NCBI GenBank assembly: GCA_963757135.1
Contig: CAVWQE010000012.1
Coordinates: forward strand, 186,001 to 250,000
DNA length: 64,000 nucleotides
Direction: 5' to 3'
From: Gp1-AA145 sp963757135
GTDB taxonomy: Bacteria; Acidobacteriota; Terriglobia; Terriglobales; Acidobacteriaceae
Of the stretch, positions 8,327 to 16,330 are shown in pieces; within the stretch, counting starts at the first letter, position 1, and each line of letters begins with the position of its first letter. Below the pieces are notes generated by a model, which made no database searches, had not been told where the DNA came from, and saw only the letters and a program-made list of their open reading frames with translations. The position numbers and the translations under genes were made by a program.

Positions 8327-8675
8327 ATGAGCGGCACATTCAGAGACTTGGAAGTCTGGCAGAAAGCATTCAACCTTACATTAACCGTTTATTCGCCACA
8401 CGGAATTTTCCGAAGTCCTCGCAAGTCAGCTACGCAGGGCCGCAGTCTCTGTTGTGAGCAACATCGCGGAAGGGAAAGGCCGATCGTCCGACAAAGAGCT
8501 GCTGCATTTTCTCTCAAATGCGAAAGGTTTTTTATTCGAACTTGAAACACAACTCAAGTTGGCCAAAGAACTCTCGTATGTGGACGAGACACAAGCCGAC
8601 GAGTTGATATCGAGAACGAATGAGGCTGGACGATTGCTGAGCGGCTTGATGAGATCTTTCAAAAGATCAGCCTGA
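8327..8675 (+). pseudogene. Frame-disrupted four-helix-bundle (S23-type) gene
   Basis: Three reading frames together spell a member of the small four-helix-bundle family (TIGR02436, once linked to the 23S intervening sequence). The first frame from ATG 8327 gives MSGTFRDLEVWQKAFNLTL. The second gives ATRNFPKS. The third gives LASQLRRAAVSVVSNIAEGK and runs to the stop at 8675. The reconstructed length of about 116 codons fits the family. At least two frame changes, near 8398 and 8415, break it; the second also seems to have lost a few codons. An internal start at 8454 could still make a 73-aa fragment. Either a pseudogene or assembly errors would explain this. Confidence 0.82.
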
Positions 8676-8690
8676 CTCCCGAAGGTAGTC

Positions 8691-8746
8691 AGAGCCTAGA
8701 GCCCAAAGCCCAGAGCCCAAAGCCCAGAGCCCAGAGCCCAAAGCCC
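8691..8746. repeat. Tandem 7-bp repeat array
   Basis: Eight consecutive 7-mers alternate mainly between AGAGCCC and AAAGCCC over 56 bp. The array lies directly between the disrupted four-helix-bundle gene and the stop of the M28 peptidase gene. No promoter or gene is visible in it. Copy number is likely to vary by slippage. Confidence 0.85.
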
Positions 8747-8751
8747 AATTC

Positions 8752-10212
8752 CTATTTCGCCAGCGGCCCCGCCATCTCCGCCAACGCATAGCCCATTACC
8801 GCCATGCATGCGGCGTTCTCGCGCAACTCTTCCGGAACGACTTTGTCCAGAGTGTCAGCCGCAGTGTGATGGTAGGTGAAGTATTTCAATGCATTCTGCC
8901 AGACCGCAATAGCTGGAACTCCTTTGTTCGCGAGCGGCTCGATGTCGGTGGCGGGAGATTCCGACACCAACTGAATCAGATTCGCTCCAATCGGACGCAG
9001 CGCATCCTGCACCGGTGAGAGCTCCTGCTGCGCTGCCGGGCTGAGCTTCGCCTTAAAGCCGAGCGGGTGTTCCGCTCCCTCATCGCTTTCAATTGCTGCG
9101 AAATGATTCGTCACCTCTCCCGCCTGTTCCTTCGCGTAAGTGTCAGCCCCGGTGGCTCCTGCCTCTTCGTTCATCCACGCAATCACCCGGATGGTCCGCT
9201 TGGGATGCAGGTTCAGCTTGTGAATCAGTTCCGCAGTTTCCATTGCCTGAACCAGTCCGGCGCCATCATCAATGGCCCCCGTACCCAAGTCCCATGAGTC
9301 GATGTGCCCGGAAACGATGACCACCTGCTCGGGATGTTCCGATCCCTTCAGATCCGCAATCACGTTGTAGCTCTGCACCTCCGGGCCTACGCGTGTGGGC
9401 AAAGAGAGATGGATTTTTACCGGGCCTTTCTCTGCCAGCCGCGCAATCAGATCTGCATCGTCAGCCGTTAACGCCGCGGCCGGAATGTTCGCATCCACGC
9501 TCCACCCCGTATGCGGCAGACGATAGGCGCCGTCTCCTGCAGACCGCACAAGACACGCAACGGCTCCCGCGTTCGCGGCGGCTTGGGCACCCACACTGCG
9601 ATATTCAACCGCATCCCCGTAAGCATCCCCCGAGCGCCCCGCCAAAGCCTGGCGCGAGTCGAAGCGGACCTCGAAAAGAACAATCTTGCCCGCGACCTTC
9701 CCCCTCCCGAGGGCCTTGAGTTGGTCGAAACTGTGTACGACGACCACATCACCGGTCACGCCGCCTTCCGGGGTCGGCGCATTTCCATAAAGTGCTGTGA
9801 GCACGATTTTCTGTTTCGCTCCAGCCACTTGTCCCGGATACTGGACCAGTTCCGCAGTATCCTCGCCGCGCAGAAACTGCCGCACCGGAACCGGTTGCAG
9901 ATGAACCTCCAACCCCAGCTTTCTCAATTCGTCCGCAACGTAATGTACGGCGGCGTCCGCCTGCGCTGAACCTTGCGTACGCGGCCCGATGCTGTCGGTG
10001 ATGTGCTCCAGTTCTTTGTAAGCGTAATCGTCCTGCATGGCGGCGTCGCGAATCTGCGCGAGTTCGCTCCTCAACTGCGGAGAAAAGGCGCGCGTCGCCG
10101 ACTCCGCCTCCTCTGGCACCTTCGCCCATGCCGGCGGAGACGCCCCTTGCTGAGCAGAACCAACGGATGCGAGCCGAAACAATAAAAACAGCAGTGCGGG
10201 TGTATGGCGCAT
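8752..10212 (-). CDS. Secreted M28-family zinc metallopeptidase
   Basis: This 486-aa aminopeptidase/carboxypeptidase-Q-like enzyme is exported by a signal peptide (MRHTPALLFLLFRLASVGSA). It is predicted to cleave residues from peptides with a di-zinc site. Metal-binding motifs are in order: SGHIDSWDLGTGAIDDGAG (His and bridging Asp), MNEEAG (catalytic and ligand Glu), ESDEGAE (Asp) and YHHTAADT (His). A PA-like insert lies before the peptidase core at roughly residues 130-270. The ATG at 10212 is preceded by GAGG at 5 bp, so I prefer it over the GTG at 10218. Confidence 0.91.
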   Translation of the reverse strand: MRHTPALLFLLFRLASVGSAQQGASPPAWAKVPEEAESATRAFSPQLRSELAQIRDAAMQDDYAYKELEHITDSIGPRTQGSAQADAAVHYVADELRKLGLEVHLQPVPVRQFLRGEDTAELVQYPGQVAGAKQKIVLTALYGNAPTPEGGVTGDVVVVHSFDQLKALGRGKVAGKIVLFEVRFDSRQALAGRSGDAYGDAVEYRSVGAQAAANAGAVACLVRSAGDGAYRLPHTGWSVDANIPAAALTADDADLIARLAEKGPVKIHLSLPTRVGPEVQSYNVIADLKGSEHPEQVVIVSGHIDSWDLGTGAIDDGAGLVQAMETAELIHKLNLHPKRTIRVIAWMNEEAGATGADTYAKEQAGEVTNHFAAIESDEGAEHPLGFKAKLSPAAQQELSPVQDALRPIGANLIQLVSESPATDIEPLANKGVPAIAVWQNALKYFTYHHTAADTLDKVVPEELRENAACMAVMGYALAEMAGPLAK

Positions 10213-10428
10213 TCCCACCTCTGGACAATTTGCGAATGGTCGAGATTGTGAATTGTCGAACTTACCAGTTTGAAAATTTACGAATTGCCGAATTTAGGGA
10301 TTTACGAATTGCGAACCAATGCAACCGTCTCCCGGAGTTCGACAATTCTTCAATCCGTCAATTCTTCAATTCGTCAATCGGGCTAAAGAACACAGGATTC
10401 ACTTATCCCACTCTCGGATTCAATTCGC
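10213..10428. repeat. AT-rich intergenic region with inverted mini-repeats
   Basis: This part of the 645-bp gap between the peptidase and the TonB fusion gene is AT-rich. It contains many copies of AATTG/CAATT words. The left half repeats the form ACGAATTGCGAA, the right half the form TTCAATTCGTCAA. A perfect 13-bp inverted pair, GAATTGTCGAACT at 10250-10262 and its complement at 10336-10348, brackets the centre. ORFs here have no plausible product. It resembles other degenerate repeat spacers in the window. Confidence 0.65.
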
Positions 10429-10456
10429 AAAAAAAAGCGGCCCCATTCCTGGGGCC
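10429..10456 (-). terminator. Rho-independent terminator on the minus strand (distal)
   Basis: Read on the minus strand, GGCCCC and GGGGCC form a 6-bp all-GC stem around AGGAAT, with a GC step and then eight T residues. No annotated minus-strand gene ends just upstream of it. It is the second of two in tandem. Confidence 0.7.
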
Positions 10457-10497
10457 ACAGTTTCGAAAGAGGCGATTGGCGGGAAATCAGGGTTGGC

Positions 10498-10530
10498 AAA
10501 AAAAGGTGCCGCTCTTGCTGAAGGAGCGGC
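10498..10530 (-). terminator. Rho-independent terminator on the minus strand (proximal)
   Basis: On the minus strand GCCGCTC and GAGCGGC pair over 7 bp around a nine-base loop and are followed by ACC and seven T residues. Together with the hairpin at 10429 it forms a tandem stop for some transcript starting between about 10531 and 10850 on the minus strand. No convincing ORF lies there, so a small RNA is possible. Confidence 0.7.
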
Positions 10531-10857
10531 TCAGGTCGGGTCGAGAATCACGAAAGAAGAGGGTCGAAATCACTGGTTTTACGGCCTCTTTGCTTGCCTT
10601 CGAAATTGCACTTGCCCGGCCAAAGTCGATCAGAATTCCGGAAGTCAGCGCAACGATGGTAAGTTGCTGAAAATAGGATGCTTGGAATGGCTACTCCGCC
10701 GACGACGAACTACAGGGTAACCATTCCGCAGAGTGCACAATTCTGCACATTCGATGCAGTGTTGGGGTGCCCGTGGGGAACCTTCCGATCCACTCTCGTG
10801 TCCTAACCCGCAGGAACAACTCTGGTACGCTTCCAACGGTCGTTCCGGGAGGTGCAT
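10531..10857. other. Leader region of the TonB fusion gene; possible antisense RNA
   Basis: No coding sequence is supported on either strand. On the plus strand a short inverted repeat, GTGCA at 10733-10737 and TGCAC at 10744-10748, lies about 110 bp before the gene start, and GGGAGG at 10847-10852 is a strong ribosome-binding site. On the minus strand the stretch leads into two terminators, so it may be transcribed as a non-coding RNA of up to 300 nt. Confidence 0.4.
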
Positions 10858-12165
10858 ATGCGCCCACTCTTTCTCGCCTTTGTCTTGATTGTTTCTTCAC
10901 GCTTTGCCGCGCCCCAAGCCCCTCCCCCGCCCCAGTCCGCGCGCCAGGCGCTCATCGAAATGTTCTTTGGCAATGCACCTAATCACTTCGAAAAACACCT
11001 GCCTGACGTGACTCGCAGCACTCTGAAGAAAATGGGCACCGGCAACGGTATGAACGCGCTTGACGAGTTCAGCATGTTCGCCGCACAAGCAAAAGCCGGC
11101 GGAGGGAAGTTTGAAACCTTCGAAACCGGCCCGATTCTCCTCAGCACCTCAGATCCGCATGACGAAACTGAAGCTGAACTCACCGTCGAGGGCGACGACT
11201 TGACCGGAGACGAAGACCAGATTGAGCTTGCGGTGCACATTACTAAGAACGCCAAAGAAGAGGTGCTGCCCTTCATCCCGCGCTTCACATTTCTTATGGT
11301 CCAGCAGTCCGATGTCTGGCGCTTGAACGAAGTTGACGTGACCGTGAAACTCCCGCTTGCTGATCCCGCATTCCTCAAGAGCATTGAAGATCGTCAACGC
11401 AGCCAAAACGAGCAGATGACGATCTATGCGGTGCAATCAATCGTCGGTGCGGAGAAACAGTACTCGGGCGCTCAAGGCGGTTATGCTTGCTCCCTCTCCG
11501 CGTTGGCCGATGCGAATAAGACTCCCGATCATCGAATTTACTTGTATGACCGGCAGCTTATGGAAGGAAAAAAGAACGGCTACATCTTCGCCATCTCCGG
11601 TTGCGATTCCACGCACTACAAAGTTGCCGCAGAACCGGAGGTCCCGAACTCCGGCCAGCGAGCGTTTTGTTCCGACGAGGGCGGCGCGATCCGCGCTGCC
11701 GCCGACGGCAAGGCGACCACCTGCCTGAGCCGGGGAGAAACAATACAAAAACCTCTGGGAGGAGTTGCTGGGGGCATTTCGCCAGCATATGCTCAGCCAG
11801 GAACAACTCAGTTGGCTGCACCCGCCGCGCAGAACGGCCCGGCCAACTTGGGAAGTTCTACGCGCCGGCAAAGGGTGCGTGTTTCAGCCAGCGTTACGCA
11901 GGGCCTTCTGCTGAGCAAGGTTCAACCTGAATATCCACAGATGGCCAAAGTGGCAAGAGTACAAGGTTTGGTGGTTATGCATGCTGTGATTGGGACGGAT
12001 GGCAATATTCAAACTCTGGACGTGATTGACAGTCCCTCGCCACTCTTGAACCAGGCGGCACTCGATGCCGTCAAACAATGGAAATACAAGCCATACTTGC
12101 TTAACGGCAATCCGGTCGAGGTAGACACGCAAATCACCGTTAATTTTTCGCTGGTGCCACGGTGA
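10858..12165 (+). CDS. Exported fusion of pseudopilin-like and TonB C-terminal domains
   Basis: The 435-aa protein has a signal peptide (MRPLFLAFVLIVSSRFAAPQ) and three parts. Residues about 20-180 are an unrecognised domain. Residues about 185-290 resemble the C-terminal head of acidobacterial type IV pilin-like proteins: VQSIVGAEKQYSGAQGGYAC, then KKNGYIFAISG and GQRAFCSDEGGAIR. Residues about 340-435 form a TonB C-terminal domain (VQPEYPQMAKVARVQG, then AALDAVKQWKYKPYLLNG). The ATG at 10858 has GGGAGG 5 bp upstream. There is no N-terminal transmembrane anchor or ExbBD partner, so classic energy transduction is doubtful. Confidence 0.78.
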   Translation: MRPLFLAFVLIVSSRFAAPQAPPPPQSARQALIEMFFGNAPNHFEKHLPDVTRSTLKKMGTGNGMNALDEFSMFAAQAKAGGGKFETFETGPILLSTSDPHDETEAELTVEGDDLTGDEDQIELAVHITKNAKEEVLPFIPRFTFLMVQQSDVWRLNEVDVTVKLPLADPAFLKSIEDRQRSQNEQMTIYAVQSIVGAEKQYSGAQGGYACSLSALADANKTPDHRIYLYDRQLMEGKKNGYIFAISGCDSTHYKVAAEPEVPNSGQRAFCSDEGGAIRAAADGKATTCLSRGETIQKPLGGVAGGISPAYAQPGTTQLAAPAAQNGPANLGSSTRRQRVRVSASVTQGLLLSKVQPEYPQMAKVARVQGLVVMHAVIGTDGNIQTLDVIDSPSPLLNQAALDAVKQWKYKPYLLNGNPVEVDTQITVNFSLVPR

Positions 12166-12280
12166 GTGGCCGCTGAGCTAAAGCGGTTTGAATCAACGCA
12201 TCATTTCGGGCACCCACCCGCATCCTATTTCCTGAATTCCCGGATTTCTGATAAACAAAAGCTTGCACCGGAGGCCGATT

Positions 12281-12952
12281 TTGGGAAGATGTATCGCAGT
12301 CGCGGCGATTTTTTTGGCAATGATTTTTGCAGTTGGCTGTGGTAGCAGCAGTAGCGATACTGGTGAACTGCGCTTCGTTCAAGCTTCACCATCGGCTCCT
12401 CACGTTGACATGCTGATCGACGGCATCACCGAGACTTCCAACATGGCCTACGGCAATTCGAGCGGATACATCAGCGTGAAAGCCGGTTCCCGGCACCTTC
12501 AGGCTGTGCCGGTGAATTCCACCTCGCCGCTTCTCGACCTGTCGGTCCCGATCACGAGCAGCGGCAATACCACGGTTTTGCTGACCGGCCCAGGCTCTGG
12601 CGTAAAGTCTCTGGTTCTGACCGATGGCGGCACCACTTCATCCACCGGTAACGGATACATCCGCGTAGTCAACGCATCGGTGAGCATGGGCCCAGCAGAC
12701 GTTTACATTGTTGCTGCCGGCAACGGTATCAACGGCGCCACCCCGGCCGCCACGAATCTCGGCCTCAACCAGGACGGCGGCTATACTCTCACTCCCGCCG
12801 GGAACTACGAAGTATTCATGACTTCACCCGGAACCAAGAGCATTCTGCTCGACACCGGTCCCATCAATCTCACTTCTCTTCAGAACGCGACATTAATCGC
12901 GCTCGACGGCGCTTCCGGCGGGTTTACTTTTGAGCTGCTCCAGGACCAGTAA
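12281..12952 (+). CDS. DUF4397-type lipoprotein
   Basis: This 223-aa protein is probably a lipoprotein: a hydrophobic N terminus ends in AVGCGSSSS, with the cysteine as lipid site. The body matches the DUF4397 pattern of beta-rich repeats, with RFVQASPSAPHVDMLIDG and, in the second half, IRVVNASVSMGPADVYIVAA. I choose the TTG at 12281 because GGAGG lies 6 bp upstream; the frame also opens at a TTG at 12263. The function is unknown. It stands alone between two other exported proteins. Confidence 0.78.
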   Translation: MGRCIAVAAIFLAMIFAVGCGSSSSDTGELRFVQASPSAPHVDMLIDGITETSNMAYGNSSGYISVKAGSRHLQAVPVNSTSPLLDLSVPITSSGNTTVLLTGPGSGVKSLVLTDGGTTSSTGNGYIRVVNASVSMGPADVYIVAAGNGINGATPAATNLGLNQDGGYTLTPAGNYEVFMTSPGTKSILLDTGPINLTSLQNATLIALDGASGGFTFELLQDQ

Positions 12953-13553
12953 CGCCATTTTCAGGACCACCAGGGATGCGCCTGAAAAATCTCCGAATTT
13001 AAAATTCTAGAAATCGGAGTTGAATGACTCGCGACAAACGCCCTGCATACAGAGTGATGGGTGGTCGGTTGTTTACTAAGTAGGCCGGGTAAATCCTCTC
13101 TACCTAACTAGGGCACGGTCACGCCGCCAGCCATTGCCAATTGAGACAGCAGAAGAGAAACGAGAAGGGCACCGACGCGCATATCGGCCTCCGCAGCACA
13201 ACGCTGCCGGGCACCTTAGAATCTGCTGCCGATTTCGGAGTTGCCCCTGAATAAATTGCATCAGGCGATGAGCTTGCGGTCTCCCGCGAACCATACCCGC
13301 CTAGCCCGCAAACCGGAACCCATGCGGCTGTTGGCGCAACATCGCGATATTACTTTGACCAGTTTCGGGACGACTCTCTCGATGCACGAATTTCGAACCG
13401 AAAGCCTTTCATCCTCAAAGCCTCTTCGCAATTCTTTCGCCTGAACTTCTCATTTAGCAATCTCGTCTGATTTGAAGGATTTCAGCCAACCTAAGTAGGT
13501 CGCCGTCTAATCTCTACGCAACGTTCATACATTGCTTGCTGGAGAAAGCTTAG
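12953..13553. other. 600-bp intergenic region, no gene supported
   Basis: Small ORFs on both strands lack ribosome-binding sites and recognisable products. Just after the lipoprotein gene, TTTTCAGG and CCTGAAAA (about 12958-12987) form an 8-bp hairpin that could end its transcript, though no T run follows. A weaker inverted repeat (TCCGA...TCGGA, about 12992-13018) follows. I recognise no riboswitch or promoter motif. Confidence 0.5.
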
Positions 13554-14342
13554 ATGAAACGGTATCGACCGATCCTGTGCCTCGTGGCGGCGACCGTGTG
13601 CTCCACCGCGCTCTGCCAATCCACTAGCCCCTACTATCACAAGTTTTACAACATCGAAAAAGCGAAAGGCTGGTCTGGGTATGCACTACTTTCTCCCAGT
13701 TGGTCAATCTGCAGCTCCTGTTCACCGACAGGAAGCACCATAAATTGGTCACGCACGACGGGAATTTGGTCGCCTGCACTCAGTGGAACCAGTTCCGTAA
13801 GGCACAGTATCGGAGGCACGAGGCCTTATTCAGATATCCTCTGGAACAATCACCTTGTGGGATCATTCTCCTCGCAAGGGCTGCCTGATTACAGCAACAC
13901 TTTGACCAACAATGCCCACAACTTCATCTACGACGCTTATTTCTATGCCCAGAATATTTCCTATTCCCAGGCTCTTGAATTTGATATCAATCAGTTCACC
14001 CAGGGGAAGGGCTTCATTTGGGGACACGAGTGCAGAATTGCTGGCGGACACGAGTGGGACATATATGACAATGTGAATAAGAAATGGGTGCCGACTGGTG
14101 CTTCCTGCTACCCGAAGAACAATGCCTGGAATCATGTTGTAATCCAGGTGCAGAGAACGTCTGACGGACGCCTCCTGTACCAGTCCATCGCTTTGAATGG
14201 AACAACTCACACTTTGAACATTTACAAGGCTCCGGGCAGCACGAACTGGAGTGGCATAACCATCAACTACCAGCAGGACGGCAACAGCGGCATGTACGAT
14301 TATTCGATCTGGCTCGACAAACTTAATTTCACCCTTTGGTAG
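13554..14342 (+). CDS. Secreted hypothetical protein, beta-rich
   Basis: A 262-aa protein with a clear signal peptide (MKRYRPILCLVAATVCSTALC). The mature part is rich in Trp, Tyr, Ser, Asn and Gly, and looks like an extracellular beta-sandwich, with strands such as YDYSIWLDKLNFTLW at the end. Four cysteines (CSSC, then one near CRIAGGHEW and one in GASCYPKN) could form disulfides. The pattern of a VIQVQRTSDGRLLYQSIALN strand pair recalls lectin-like or LamG-like folds. I do not recognise a family. Base composition is visibly less GC-rich than its neighbours, so transfer is possible. GGAG lies 9 bp before the ATG. Confidence 0.7.
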   Translation: MKRYRPILCLVAATVCSTALCQSTSPYYHKFYNIEKAKGWSGYALLSPSWSICSSCSPTGSTINWSRTTGIWSPALSGTSSVRHSIGGTRPYSDILWNNHLVGSFSSQGLPDYSNTLTNNAHNFIYDAYFYAQNISYSQALEFDINQFTQGKGFIWGHECRIAGGHEWDIYDNVNKKWVPTGASCYPKNNAWNHVVIQVQRTSDGRLLYQSIALNGTTHTLNIYKAPGSTNWSGITINYQQDGNSGMYDYSIWLDKLNFTLW

Positions 14343-14587
14343 GTGATGTTCCACCGGTCGCTCAAGAAAGAACGTCGTAGCTTGCACCAGCCGCTTTAAT
14401 TGAATGCAATCGCTGATTACGAAAAACGACCACCGCCGGGTTAAGGAGCGTCTGTAGCTTCGGTAGATGACCGGCGCAAAGTCGCATCAGAGCAGTTCTT
14501 GCTCCGCCATTCACAACACTTTCCCGCCCTCGCGCGTCTAACTACAGAAGCCTTATTGACTCCTGTCTGTTCGTCTCTTAACAGCGG

Positions 14588-14593
14588 TATAAT
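14588..14593 (+). promoter_or_regulatory. Candidate -10 element for the htrA-like gene
   Basis: A perfect TATAAT lies 30 bp before the start codon, in the intergenic region ahead of the protease gene. The best -35-like word, TTGACT at 14556, is 26 bp upstream, too far for a normal sigma-70 spacer. The -10 may act with a weak -35, so the call is tentative. Confidence 0.4.
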
Positions 14594-14623
14594 CAGTGGT
14601 TTGGAAAGTCGGAGGCATTTCAC

Positions 14624-16207
14624 ATGCAAGAGCGCGCCAAGAAGCTTTGGGCCCGTTTCAAAGCCAACCAGCCAGCATCTACACTGGCCATCCTGTTGAC
14701 CCTGACAGTCGGCATTCTAATCGGCACCGTCGTCTCTGGCCATGTAAGAGGGCAGGAAAAGCGGTCCTCCGACGCCACCCCCCTCAGCGTGCCTGCGCCC
14801 CGCCAGCTCTCCAGTCAGTTTTCGCAAATCGCCAAGACGCTCGAGCCTGCCGTCGTCAACATCAACACCGAATCCACAATCAAACCTTCCGTGCGCCGCC
14901 GTGGCGGCCAGAATCCAGGTGGCGGTCAAGGCGGCCCCAACGACGATCAGGAAAATCCCTTCGGCGACTTCTTCGACAAATTTTTCGGCAATCAGGACAA
15001 CGCTGGCCCCATCCGTGAGCGCTCACTTGGCTCCGGCGTCCTCGTCGATCCCAAAGGATTCATCGTCACCAATCGCCACGTGATCGAAAAGGCCGACCGC
15101 ATTCGCGTCCGGCTGCAGGATGATCCTCCCGGAATTCAGCACGACGCAAAAGTCATCGGCAGCGACCAGGAAACCGATCTCGCCGTTATCAAAATTGAAC
15201 TTGATAAGACTCTCCCCATCGCAAAACTTGGCAACTCTGACAGCATGCAGGTCGGCGACTGGGTGCTCGCCGTAGGCAGTCCCTTCGGATTGCAGGCAAC
15301 TGTCACTGCCGGTATCGTCTCTGCCAAAGGCCGCAACATCGTTCCCAATCGGCAGTTTCAATCTTTCATTCAGACCGACGCGGCAATTAATCCCGGCAAC
15401 TCCGGTGGCCCGTTGGTCAACATGGATGGTGAAGTCATCGGCATCAACACCGCTATTTTGACCGACACCAATGCCTATGCTGGCGTCGGTTTCGCGCTTC
15501 CCTCGAACACTGTTGTTCAGGTCTATAACCAGCTAACCGGGCCGGAACACCGCGTACAGCGCGGTTCCATCGGAATCGAATTCAATGCGCAGGAAAACCC
15601 GGCCATCTCGCGCGTGTATGGCGTGCAGTCCGGTATTACAGTTTCAAGCGTGGTGGCAGGCAGCCCGGCTGATCGTGCGGGGTTGAAGGTTGGCGATACC
15701 ATCGTCTCCGTCGATGGCAAGCCGATCAAGAATGGCGATGAACTCGTCGCCGATATCGCCAGCCGAAAGCCCGGTCAGAAAGTGAACCTCGGCTACATTC
15801 GCAACGGTCAGAAGCAGGAAGCAGCCGTGACGGTTGCCGATCGCGCCAAGCTGTTTGCATCCCGTCTCGGCGAGGAAGAAGAAAACGGAGAAGAATCCAC
15901 GCCCAAACAGAGTAAGCTGGGCGCGACGGTTCGCGCACTGACACCGGAAATGGCCGACCGATTGAACGTACCTTCCGGAAAAGGCGTCGTCGTTCAGGAA
16001 GTAAAACCGGGCTCGTTCGCCGATGACGTTGGCCTCTCCCGCGGGGACGTTGTCCTCGAGATCAATAAGCAACCGGTAAACAGCGAAGAGGATTTCGACC
16101 GCATCCAAACTGGCTTGAAGAGCGGGCAGGATGTCGTGTTCCTGGTGCGGCAGCGTGGCGGCGGGAGCAACAGCGGTACCATTTTCCTCGCCGGGACACT
16201 TCCGTAA
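14624..16207 (+). CDS. HtrA/Deg-family periplasmic serine protease
   Basis: This 527-aa Do-type protease degrades misfolded envelope proteins. An N-terminal transmembrane helix or uncleaved signal (about 19-40) anchors it. The chymotrypsin-like domain carries H152 (TNRHVIE), D185 (TDLAVIKIE) and S260 (GNSGGP). Two PDZ domains follow, at about 300-400 (SVVAGSPADRAGLKVGDTI) and about 430-525 (VKPGSFADDVGLSRGDVV). A Gly-rich linker lies at about 93-108, before the protease domain. GGAGG stands 9-10 bp before the ATG, and a perfect TATAAT lies at 14588-14593. Confidence 0.95.
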   Translation: MQERAKKLWARFKANQPASTLAILLTLTVGILIGTVVSGHVRGQEKRSSDATPLSVPAPRQLSSQFSQIAKTLEPAVVNINTESTIKPSVRRRGGQNPGGGQGGPNDDQENPFGDFFDKFFGNQDNAGPIRERSLGSGVLVDPKGFIVTNRHVIEKADRIRVRLQDDPPGIQHDAKVIGSDQETDLAVIKIELDKTLPIAKLGNSDSMQVGDWVLAVGSPFGLQATVTAGIVSAKGRNIVPNRQFQSFIQTDAAINPGNSGGPLVNMDGEVIGINTAILTDTNAYAGVGFALPSNTVVQVYNQLTGPEHRVQRGSIGIEFNAQENPAISRVYGVQSGITVSSVVAGSPADRAGLKVGDTIVSVDGKPIKNGDELVADIASRKPGQKVNLGYIRNGQKQEAAVTVADRAKLFASRLGEEEENGEESTPKQSKLGATVRALTPEMADRLNVPSGKGVVVQEVKPGSFADDVGLSRGDVVLEINKQPVNSEEDFDRIQTGLKSGQDVVFLVRQRGGGSNSGTIFLAGTLP

Positions 16208-16330
16208 CTATTACCTGCACTAGCGACACTGGCGCGGGAGTCGGGTTTAAGAGATCATGAGTGACGCTGGCCGGCCGTAATAAGTAGACCGGCTTTCTGG
16301 ATTTGGCTATTTTCGGATGGAGATTTGTTG

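Noticed and set aside
10319..10720. A 133-codon plus-strand ORF in the spacer before the TonB fusion gene
   Set aside because: It runs through the repeat spacer and both terminator hairpins, has no ribosome-binding site, and its translation resembles no protein family.
13022..13260. A cyclic-di-GMP riboswitch in the spacer before the secreted protein gene
   Set aside because: The GC-rich words resemble parts of the motif, but the conserved core order is absent on both strands.
13100..13444. Small ORFs on both strands in the spacer before the secreted protein gene
   Set aside because: They overlap each other, have no ribosome-binding site and Arg/Cys-rich, non-protein-like translations.
14556..14593. 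TTGACT and TATAAT as a sigma-70 promoter pair before htrA
   Set aside because: The spacer is 26 bp, too long for a normal promoter; only the -10 is kept as a tentative call.
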